A stretch of DNA of 7,987 bases from an uncultured Clostridia bacterium (lineage in GTDB: Bacteria; Bacillota; Clostridia; Oscillospirales; Acutalibacteraceae): the NCBI GenBank assembly GCA_947565265.1, contig CANOFK010000040.1:1-7987 (forward strand), written 5' to 3'. Made by a program: the position numbers and the translations under genes. The stretch's first letter is position 1. Every line of letters begins with the position of its first letter. Shown one piece after another: positions 1-4,939 of the stretch. The notes under the pieces are model-generated. The model made no database searches and had not been told where the DNA came from. It saw nothing but the letters and a program-made list of their open reading frames with translations.

Positions 1-86
1 CCGGGATGCGGGAGAGGCTGCGGGTCTTTGTGCCCGCCGGGCAGAAAGCCCAGGCGGAGGAGATCCTCCAAAGCTTTTCCCCTGAC
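1..86. repeat. Left copy of 86-bp exact direct repeat (276-bp period)
   Basis: Positions 1-86 match 277-362 without a mismatch. The offset is 276 bp, which is 92 codons, so both copies are read in the same frame. The repeat may extend left beyond the window. It encodes the C-terminal part of the DUF2007-like domain. Confidence 0.95.
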
Positions 87-380
87 AACTACAGAGAGGA
101 GCCCCCCATGCAATCTTTTGAAAACCAGGCAGGACAGGCCGGCGAGCCCCAGGCCGGTTACGAATTTCTCACAGAAAAAGAAACCATGTGGGCAGAAATG
201 CTCATGCAGCTATTGCAGGCCGGCGGCGTCCCCTGCACCTCCCTGCCCGTGTACGGCGCGGGGCTGGTCATGCGTACCGGGATGCGGGAGAGGCTGCGGG
301 TCTTTGTGCCCGCCGGGCAGAAAGCCCAGGCGGAGGAGATCCTCCAAAGCTTTTCCCCTGACGGCGAAAACCCCCAATAA
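1..380 (+). CDS. DUF2007-like small protein with in-frame tandem duplication (5' end outside window)
   Basis: The reading frame is open from the left edge to the TAA at 378-380. Residues encoded from 108 onward (MQSFENQ...) give a 90-aa unit with an N-terminal alpha/beta stretch (AEMLMQLLQAGGVPC), a glycine turn (YGAGLV) and a C-terminal strand-helix (LRVFVPAGQKAQAEEIL). This pattern fits the DUF2007 'putative signal-transducing' family, whose biochemical role is unknown. The C-terminal half of the same domain is also encoded at 1-86, identical in DNA, so the product appears to hold at least two copies of the domain. If the duplicated unit is exactly 276 bp, the full protein would be about 182 aa. 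An alternative is a separate 90-aa gene starting at ATG 108, which has a good ribosome binding site (GAGAGGA, 94-100, 7 nt spacer). Family assignment is from pattern only; the open frame and repeat are seen directly. Confidence 0.7.
   Translation, partial: GMRERLRVFVPAGQKAQAEEILQSFSPDNYREEPPMQSFENQAGQAGEPQAGYEFLTEKETMWAEMLMQLLQAGGVPCTSLPVYGAGLVMRTGMRERLRVFVPAGQKAQAEEILQSFSPDGENPQ
94..110 (+). promoter_or_regulatory. Internal ribosome binding site and start codon inside the duplicated gene
   Basis: GAGAGGA at 94-100 lies 7 nt before ATG 108-110, in frame with the surrounding coding sequence. It is best explained as the original start region of the single-copy gene, carried along in the duplication and now also read as codons (NYREEPP) joining the two domains. 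It could still start a short 90-aa product. Confidence 0.6.
277..362. repeat. Right copy of 86-bp exact direct repeat
   Basis: This copy is identical to 1-86. After 362 the copies diverge: this one runs into GENPQ and the TAA stop, while the left one runs into NYREEPP and then the internal ATG at 108. Identity at all 86 positions, including third codon positions, implies a recent duplication or an assembly duplication. Confidence 0.95.
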
Positions 381-399
381 CCGGCCGGTAGGTTCCTAG

Positions 400-433
400 G
401 GCGTGTGCGCATAAGGGTCCGCACACGTCTTTC
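400..433 (+). terminator. Probable intrinsic terminator after the DUF2007-like gene
   Basis: CGTGTGCG at 402-409 pairs perfectly with CGCACACG at 420-427, with a 10-nt loop; a G-U and a G-C pair can extend the stem outward. TCTTTC follows at 428-433, a short, imperfect U tract. It lies 20 bp past the stop codon. A small second hairpin (GGCAA/TTGCC) follows at 435-446. The weak U tract keeps confidence moderate. Confidence 0.5.
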
Positions 434-485
434 GGGCAATTTTTGCCATCTCCCGCCTTAAAAATTTTTCAAGCACGCCAGTACA

Positions 486-522
486 AGGGCAGCAAGCTGC
501 TAAAAGAGCAGCAAGCTGCCCT
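486..522. repeat. Imperfect hairpin made of two direct copies of GCAGCAAGCTGC
   Basis: The 12-mer GCAGCAAGCTGC occurs at 489-500 and again at 508-519. Because the 12-mer is itself nearly palindromic, the pair folds into a 16-bp stem (486-501 with 507-522) broken only by a two-base AA/AA internal bulge, around the loop AAAAG. No U tract follows on either strand, so it does not look like a terminator. It sits about 50 bp upstream of the acetyltransferase start and may be a leader element or a dispersed repeat. Confidence 0.7.
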
Positions 523-570
523 GCAAATTCCGCATACGCAGCTTATGTGGACATACCCTAGGAGGAAACC

Positions 571-1059
571 ATGGAAGTGATCCGGGTTACACCGGGCGGG
601 CAGGAATGGCCCGCCCTTATCCAATACGCAGAAACCTGCGGCTGGGAGGCCGGGGCCCATCTTGCCGCCATCATGGGGCAAAACCAATTCGCCCATCCGT
701 GGGAGAGCGTCTTTGCAGCGGTAGGGGAGGGGGCCTTCCTGGGTTTCTGCACCCTGCTGGAAACCGACTATTACCCCGAAAACCGCTATACCCCGTGGAT
801 CAGCACGGTGTTTGTCCAAAAAAGCCACCGGGGCCGGCGTATCAGCGGCGCCCTCATCCAAAAAGCGGCGGACTACGCACGGGATCAGGGTTTCCCCACC
901 GTGTATATCCCCGCCGGCCAACAGGGCCTGTACGAAAAATACGGCTTTGTGGAAATCGATGAGCTGGAAAACTACGGGGGCGGGGTCGACCATATCTTTG
1001 CCAAGCCCACCGGGGCAGCGGGGGAAAACGAAGGGCGCCTGGGCGCCGGGGAGGGGTAA
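571..1059 (+). CDS. GNAT-family N-acetyltransferase
   Basis: This encodes 162 aa, a usual length for a single-domain GNAT enzyme, which transfers an acetyl group from acetyl-CoA to an amine. The acetyl-CoA binding region is visible at residues about 77-101: a strand (WISTVFV) followed by HRGRRISG (86-93), a variant of the Q/RxxGxG/A pyrophosphate loop, and a helix. The second motif, GLYEKYGF (119-126), is the typical C-terminal 'YxxxGF' element. The substrate cannot be told from sequence. The C-terminal tail after residue 147 is Gly/Glu-rich and probably disordered. The start is fixed by AGGAGG at 560-565, five bases before the ATG. The stop lies 4 bp before truA, so the two are very likely co-transcribed; the truA ribosome binding site is inside the 3' end of this gene. 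Confidence 0.9.
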   Translation: MEVIRVTPGGQEWPALIQYAETCGWEAGAHLAAIMGQNQFAHPWESVFAAVGEGAFLGFCTLLETDYYPENRYTPWISTVFVQKSHRGRRISGALIQKAADYARDQGFPTVYIPAGQQGLYEKYGFVEIDELENYGGGVDHIFAKPTGAAGENEGRLGAGEG

Positions 1060-1063
1060 GGGG

Positions 1064-1801
1064 ATGCGCAACCTGCTTTTCAGCCTGGCCTATGACGGCG
1101 CCAACTACCACGGCTGGCAGATCCAGGACAACGCCCTCACCGTGCAGGCGGTCTTTCAGCAGGCGCTGTTCCGGGTCACCGGCCAGCGGGAGGACCTCAA
1201 GTCCTGCTCCCGCACCGACGCCGGGGTGCACGCGCGGGATTTCCGGGTCAGCCTGCAAACCGAAAGCAATATCCCCTGCCGCCGGTTCCCTGCGGCCCTC
1301 AACCATTATCTGCCCGATGACGTGGCCGTCCGGTCCTGCCAGGAGATGCCGCCGGGTTTCCACGCCCGCTACAGTTGCAAGGGCAAGGAGTACTGCTACG
1401 AAATATGGAACCACCCAGTGCGGGACCCCTTCCTCCGGGGCCGGGCCCTGCACTACTGGTACCCCCTGGATGAAACCCTGCTGGACGCCGCCGCCCGCCA
1501 CTATCTGGGCGCCCATGACTTCACCTCCTTCTGTACCCTGGATAAGCGGGAGAAGGGGGATATGGTGCGCACCGTCACCACCGCCCGTGTGCAGCGCCAG
1601 GGGGATAAGGTGGTGTTCACCGTAGCGGCAGACGGTTTCCTGTACAATATGGTACGCATTATGACCGGCACCCTGCTGGCTGTCCAGCAGGGCAAACTGC
1701 AAGGGGAGGATATCCCCTCCATCCTCGCCGCCGGGGACAGGGCCGCGGCAGGCCCCACGGCCCCGGCCTGCGGGCTCTACTTAAACCGGGTGTTTTACTG
1801 A
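1064..1801 (+). CDS. truA: tRNA pseudouridine synthase A (TruA)
   Basis: TruA converts uridine to pseudouridine at positions 38-40 of the tRNA anticodon stem-loop. The 245-aa product has the family's usual length. It opens with LLFSLAYDGANYHGWQ (4-19), typical of TruA, and holds the catalytic-aspartate motif SRTDAGVHA, with Asp52 as the nucleophile. Other TruA features are KGKEYCYEI (106-114), AHDFTSFC (150-157) and the FLYNMVRIMTG segment (192-202). The chosen ATG at 1064 is preceded by GGGGAGGGG (1048-1056), overlapping the end of the upstream acetyltransferase gene. The frame is open further upstream to 812, but that extension runs antiparallel in phase to the well-supported acetyltransferase coding sequence and lacks family similarity. 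Cytoplasmic housekeeping enzyme; identification is firm. Confidence 0.97.
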   Translation: MRNLLFSLAYDGANYHGWQIQDNALTVQAVFQQALFRVTGQREDLKSCSRTDAGVHARDFRVSLQTESNIPCRRFPAALNHYLPDDVAVRSCQEMPPGFHARYSCKGKEYCYEIWNHPVRDPFLRGRALHYWYPLDETLLDAAARHYLGAHDFTSFCTLDKREKGDMVRTVTTARVQRQGDKVVFTVAADGFLYNMVRIMTGTLLAVQQGKLQGEDIPSILAAGDRAAAGPTAPACGLYLNRVFY

Positions 1802-1850
1802 CCCCATCCGGGTCCGCCCAATCGCCCCATATGCCACGGGAGGTGTGTAG

Positions 1851-3158
1851 ATGGCAAAGCACGGCAAGCATCAGGAAACAAAGGTCATCAACCTGCGGGA
1901 CTACCAGCAGGAGCAGGCCCCGCCCCCGGCAGAGGGGGAAGAAGGCCCCCTGGTAGAGGTAGAATACGAGGACAGGCAGGCACAAGAGGCGTACGCCAAA
2001 AAAAAGGCCCAGCGCCGGTTGCCCAAGGCCGTGTACCAGATCTCCCTGGTGCTGCTGGCCGTGGTGGTCGGCCTGTCCCTCTGGGTCAACCGCCAGTACC
2101 TTACCTGGGACAACATGAAGGAGTGGGCCCGCTACCAGCTCAAGGGCCCCCAGGGGGGCGACGGCTACCCGGTGCCCATCATCGGGGCCAATGTGTACGC
2201 ATCCAACTTCCTGGCCCATAACGGCTCGGCGCTTACGCTGAGCAATACCGCCCTCACCCTGGTCAACGGCGACGGCAAAGAGGAGATGTCCATCCGCCAC
2301 AACCTCAACCGGCCGGTGCTGCAAGCGGCAGGGGGCAGGTACCTGCTGTACAATGCCGGCAGCACCGGGTACATGGTGGTGTCCGGCGGCCAGGCCGTGC
2401 TGGAGGCCAACAGCCCGGAGGACATTATCACCGGGGGCATTGCCCCCAACGGCCGGTACGCGCTGGGGCTGGAGGGCACCCACGGGGCCTCCAAGCTGGA
2501 AGTATATATGCGGGACGGCACCCTGCAATATGAGTACCCCTTTGCCGAAGATTACATCACCGCCATTGCCCTGAATTACGACGGCACCCACGGGGCGGTC
2601 TGCACGGTGCGGGGCGAAAAAGGGGAGATGGTGTCCCGGCTGACCGTGTTCGATTTCCGGGAGCCCGACCCCATTGCCCAGTACGAAACACGGGACAACC
2701 TGCTGCTGGCCGCCGGCTGGGGGGAGAACGGGGTCATCTACGGCGTAGGGGACGCGGCCATGCTCTCCGCCCGCTCCGGCGATTACCAGTTTACCGAGTA
2801 CGGCTACCAGGGCCGGTCCCTCACCGCCTGCTGTTTCAGCGCGGGCCGGGTGTTCCTGTCCATCTCCGCCTACCAGCACGCCGGGGCCAGCACCCTGCTG
2901 GTGTTTAACGGCAACGATGCCTACGGCGAGGGCAACCCCGTGCGCATGGAGTTCGACCAGCGCGTCGAGGCCATCTCGGCCTTTGGGGGCACGGTGGGGC
3001 TGCTGGTAGGGGGCGGGGTGGTTTTCTGCGATTACGCCACCGGCCAGCAGTTGGGCCGGGCAGATGCCGGCGCGGACGCCAAAGGCATTGCCCTTGCCAG
3101 CGAGGGGAAGGCCTATGTGCTGGGGGTCAGCGAGGTGCGCACCGCGGAGATCAGTTGA
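1851..3158 (+). CDS. Membrane-anchored beta-propeller-like protein, DUF5711-type
   Basis: The 435-aa product has an N-terminal cytoplasmic stretch rich in charge (1-60, ending in the basic KKKAQRRLPK), one transmembrane helix (about 61-79) and a long C-terminal region. The positive-inside pattern places residues 80-435 outside the cytoplasm. That region contains repeated short blocks of the form 'hydrophobic strand - x(2-4)G - hydrophobic strand' at about 192-208, 236-252, 284-299, 324-339, 372-388 and 410-425, as expected for WD40/PQQ-like propeller blades. The architecture and position before a CvpA gene fit the DUF5711 family of Clostridia; function is unknown. GGGAGGTG at 1838-1845 supports the start. 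It lies 49 bp after truA with no terminator seen between them, so read-through is likely. Family name is moderately sure; topology is well supported. Confidence 0.88.
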   Translation: MAKHGKHQETKVINLRDYQQEQAPPPAEGEEGPLVEVEYEDRQAQEAYAKKKAQRRLPKAVYQISLVLLAVVVGLSLWVNRQYLTWDNMKEWARYQLKGPQGGDGYPVPIIGANVYASNFLAHNGSALTLSNTALTLVNGDGKEEMSIRHNLNRPVLQAAGGRYLLYNAGSTGYMVVSGGQAVLEANSPEDIITGGIAPNGRYALGLEGTHGASKLEVYMRDGTLQYEYPFAEDYITAIALNYDGTHGAVCTVRGEKGEMVSRLTVFDFREPDPIAQYETRDNLLLAAGWGENGVIYGVGDAAMLSARSGDYQFTEYGYQGRSLTACCFSAGRVFLSISAYQHAGASTLLVFNGNDAYGEGNPVRMEFDQRVEAISAFGGTVGLLVGGGVVFCDYATGQQLGRADAGADAKGIALASEGKAYVLGVSEVRTAEIS

Positions 3159-3199
3159 CCCCCTGCCCCAAAAGAAAGAGAACTGTAAGGACTTAGCCC

Positions 3200-3228
3200 T
3201 TGTGAAAACGCCCGAACTGTGCTACAAT
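3200..3228 (+). promoter_or_regulatory. Strong sigma-A-type promoter for the cvpA unit
   Basis: TTGTGA (-35) at 3200-3205 and TACAAT (-10) at 3223-3228 are separated by exactly 17 bp, and a TG dinucleotide at 3220-3221 gives an extended -10. Transcription would start near 3235, leaving a leader of about 50 nt. The leader contains a small GC hairpin (GCCCC 3241-3245 with GGGGC 3251-3255) ahead of the ribosome binding site. Confidence 0.75.
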
Positions 3229-3272
3229 CTATGGTAACGTGCCCCGGCGGGGGGCGCAATACCGCTTTTGTC

Positions 3273-3289
3273 AGGAGGAGATATGAATG
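3273..3289 (+). promoter_or_regulatory. Ribosome binding site that decides the cvpA start
   Basis: AGGAGG at 3273-3278 is followed by two ATGs in different frames, at 3283 and 3287. The 3287 ATG (8 nt spacer) opens the CvpA-like frame; the 3283 ATG (4 nt spacer) opens a 73-codon frame without recognisable content. The 3287 start is chosen on both spacing and product. Confidence 0.7.
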
Positions 3290-3985
3290 GGATACATCCT
3301 GGACGGCGCCGTGATCGCGGTGTGCCTGATCTGTGTGCTGGTGGGTGTCCAGCGGGGGTTCATCCGGTCGGCGGTGCACTTTTTGGGCTCGGTCATTGCC
3401 GCGTGCCTGGCCTCGGTGCTGGGCGGCGCGGTGGCCCAGTGGCTGTTCGATACCCTGTTCCGCGGCGCCATGGTGGAGAAGATCAATGAAACCCTGCAAA
3501 GCCTGGGCGCTGAAAACGCCGTGGCCGCCATCCAGCAGGTGCTGGACTCCCTGCCCGACTTTCTGGTGCGGGCTATGGAGGAGGCCGGCGTCACCGTGTC
3601 CAGGATCAGCGGCGAGATCACCAACCAAAGCAGCCAGGCCGCGGGGATGATCGCCGACTACCTGGCCCCGGTATTCGTGGGCTTTTTAAAGGTGCTGGCC
3701 GTCATCGTGCTCTTCTTCCTGCTGATGACCCTGGTACGTCTGCTGGCCCATCTGGTGGGCAATATGTTCCGCTTGCCCATCCTGGGCCAAATCGACGGCC
3801 TGCTGGGGGGCGTGTTCGGGTTCCTGCTGGCCCTTTTGGCCGTGTGGGTGGTGGTGGCCGCCGTCACCGTGTTCATCCCCGTGCTGGATACCGCCACCCG
3901 CTACCAGGTGGACCAGGTCCTGGGCCAGTCCATGATCGCCAAGCTGTTCATGCAGTCCAACCCCCTTAAAGGTATGTTTGCCTGA
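3287..3985 (+). CDS. CvpA-family integral membrane protein
   Basis: This 232-aa protein matches the CvpA (colicin V production) family layout: two N-terminal transmembrane helices (about 5-22 and 29-50), a soluble loop of about 75 residues, and two C-terminal helices (about 130-155 and 173-198). The opening pattern, an aspartate (D6) within the first helix and GVQRGFIRSAVHFLG (20-34) after it, is characteristic of the family, as is LGQIDGLLGGVFGF (166-179) before the last helix. The loop (61-125) is helical and polar, with a Ser/Gln-rich part (NQSSQAAG). CvpA proteins have been linked to colicin V export and to envelope stress tolerance in Proteobacteria; the role in Firmicutes is unclear, and no bacteriocin gene is visible here. 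It has its own promoter at 3200-3228 and follows the DUF5711-type gene after 128 bp. Confidence 0.9.
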   Translation: MGYILDGAVIAVCLICVLVGVQRGFIRSAVHFLGSVIAACLASVLGGAVAQWLFDTLFRGAMVEKINETLQSLGAENAVAAIQQVLDSLPDFLVRAMEEAGVTVSRISGEITNQSSQAAGMIADYLAPVFVGFLKVLAVIVLFFLLMTLVRLLAHLVGNMFRLPILGQIDGLLGGVFGFLLALLAVWVVVAAVTVFIPVLDTATRYQVDQVLGQSMIAKLFMQSNPLKGMFA

Positions 3986-4020
3986 AACAATACATAAAGA
4001 AAAGGCGGCGCAAACCGGGC

Positions 4021-4055
4021 GGCGGGCATTTTATGCCCCCGGCGGCCTGCCCGCC
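4021..4055 (+). other. Two mutually exclusive hairpins between cvpA and the phosphatidyltransferase gene
   Basis: GGCGGGCA at 4021-4028 pairs perfectly with TGCCCGCC at 4048-4055. The same left arm can instead form GGGCAT/ATGCCC (4024-4029 with 4033-4038, 3-nt loop). Only one can exist at a time. No U tract follows, so neither is a classical terminator. The rest of the gap at 3986-4137 is A-rich with no clear promoter. Confidence 0.5.
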
Positions 4056-4137
4056 AAATCCATGGATAAAATGATAAGGGAACAGAAAAGATATGGAGAT
4101 AGTGGAGAAAGAAAACGGAAAGGGAAAGGAAAGCCCC

Positions 4138-4776
4138 ATGCCCCCAGTAAAACAACCTGCCAGCCGTATCCTCACCATACCCAACGCCATGTCGGCCCTG
4201 CGCATTGTGGTGGTGCCGTTTTTCGCGGTATACTACCTGCGGGGCCAACTGCCGGCCGCGGTGGGGTTTTTGCTGCTTTCCGGCCTTACGGATATGCTGG
4301 ACGGCTGGGTGGCCCGGCGCTTTAACCAGGTCACGGACCTGGGCAAAATGCTGGACCCCTTTGCCGACAAGCTGACCCAGGGGGTGGTGGCCCTGTGTGT
4401 GGCCGTGCGGTTCCCGGCCATCCGGCCGCTGTTGGCCCTGTTCATCTTTAAAGAGCTCTTCATGCTCTGCTGCGCGGCGGTGCTGCTGAAAAAGCACAAG
4501 CGCCCCTGCGCCGCCAAGTGGTACGGCAAGGTGGCCACGGTGATGTTCTACGTGTCCGTATCGGCCATTGTGGCCATGGACGGCGTGGGGCTGATGAAGC
4601 CCAGCACCTTCAACGTGCTGGCCTATGCGCTGCTGGGGGCCACGGGCCTTATGATGGCCTACGCCGCTATCAAGTACTTCCAAATCTTCCTGCGCATCCT
4701 CCGGGGCGAGGAGCAGGGCCGGCAGGGCCCTGCGGTTGCCGGCGGGGAAAATCCCCCGCAAAAAAAGAAAAATTAA
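4138..4776 (+). CDS. CDP-alcohol phosphatidyltransferase, PgsA-like
   Basis: The 212-aa integral membrane enzyme carries the complete family signature: D52, D55-G56, A59-R60, G69, D73 and D77, spaced as D-x2-DG-x2-AR-x8-G-x3-D-x3-D. The aspartates bind the divalent metal and the CDP-linked lipid. ILTIPNAMSALRI (11-23), just before the first helix, is typical of PgsA-type enzymes, so the likely reaction is CDP-diacylglycerol plus glycerol-3-phosphate to phosphatidylglycerol phosphate; a cardiolipin synthase or another head-group acceptor cannot be excluded. About six hydrophobic segments follow. The tail (from about 189) is charged and ends in KKKN. The ATG at 4138 is preferred because AAAGGAAAG lies just upstream and the product starts near the family core; an in-frame ATG at 4093 would add 15 charged residues. 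It may be transcribed from the cvpA promoter. Confidence 0.88.
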   Translation: MPPVKQPASRILTIPNAMSALRIVVVPFFAVYYLRGQLPAAVGFLLLSGLTDMLDGWVARRFNQVTDLGKMLDPFADKLTQGVVALCVAVRFPAIRPLLALFIFKELFMLCCAAVLLKKHKRPCAAKWYGKVATVMFYVSVSAIVAMDGVGLMKPSTFNVLAYALLGATGLMMAYAAIKYFQIFLRILRGEEQGRQGPAVAGGENPPQKKKN

Positions 4777-4783
4777 AGGCCTG

Positions 4784-4815
4784 TTAATAAAAAGCGCCCC
4801 TGTTTGTAGTATAAT
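4784..4815 (+). promoter_or_regulatory. Candidate promoter for the clp gene
   Basis: A perfect -10 hexamer TATAAT lies at 4810-4815. The -35 is poor: TTAATA at 4784-4789 is 20 bp away, and the hexamer at 17 bp (ATAAAA, 4787-4792) is no better. Transcription would begin near 4822 and give a leader of about 118 nt. No CIRCE inverted repeat and no CtsR-type GGTCAAA heptads are visible nearby, although clp genes of Firmicutes often carry them. Confidence 0.5.
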
Positions 4816-4840
4816 AAGGGCTGCCCACCGTATCCAACCG

Positions 4841-4883
4841 GCACGTGCGCGCGGCCCCTGCAAAGGGGCGGGCGCTTTCGTGC
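4841..4883 (+). other. Long interrupted stem-loop in the clp leader
   Basis: Three nested helices stack: GCACG (4841-4845) with CGTGC (4879-4883), GCGC (4847-4850) with GCGC (4872-4875), and GCCCC (4854-4858) with GGGGC (4865-4869), closing on the loop TGCAAA. TTTATCT follows at 4884-4890. It could be a weak terminator for the phosphatidyltransferase unit, an attenuator, or a structured 5' leader of the clp mRNA; sequence alone does not decide. Confidence 0.55.
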
Positions 4884-4939
4884 TTTATCTATACGTAGTC
4901 TATCCCCAGCGGGAAAGCCGGGGGGAAAGGAAAATACCC

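Noticed and set aside
484..522. Direct repeats upstream of the first acetyltransferase as a CRISPR fragment or T-box
   Set aside because: Only two 12-bp copies with a 7-bp gap exist, no repeat-spacer regularity, and the conserved T-box sequence is absent.
812..1063. N-terminal extension of truA by 84 codons
   Set aside because: The extension lies inside the acetyltransferase gene; TruA homology starts right at the 1064 ATG.
469..1071. 200-codon open frame on the - strand opposite the first acetyltransferase gene
   Set aside because: The + strand gene has clear GNAT motifs and a strong ribosome binding site; the antisense product has no recognisable features.
854..1702. 282-codon open frame on the - strand opposite the acetyltransferase and truA
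   Set aside because: Shadow of truA coding; no ribosome binding site or domain seen.
1659..2879. 406-codon open frame on the - strand opposite truA and the DUF5711-type gene
   Set aside because: It is antisense to two well-supported genes, has a repetitive Gly/His/Val-rich product typical of GC-rich antisense frames, and no recognisable domain.
4067..4072. TAAAAT as a possible -10 for the phosphatidyltransferase gene
   Set aside because: No acceptable -35 is found 16-19 bp upstream, only GC-rich hairpin sequence, so it is most likely chance.
4736..4939. N-terminal extension of the clp frame by 68 codons
   Set aside because: It overlaps the end of the phosphatidyltransferase gene and the hairpin leader, lacks family similarity, and the ATG at 4940 has a ribosome binding site directly before the zinc finger.
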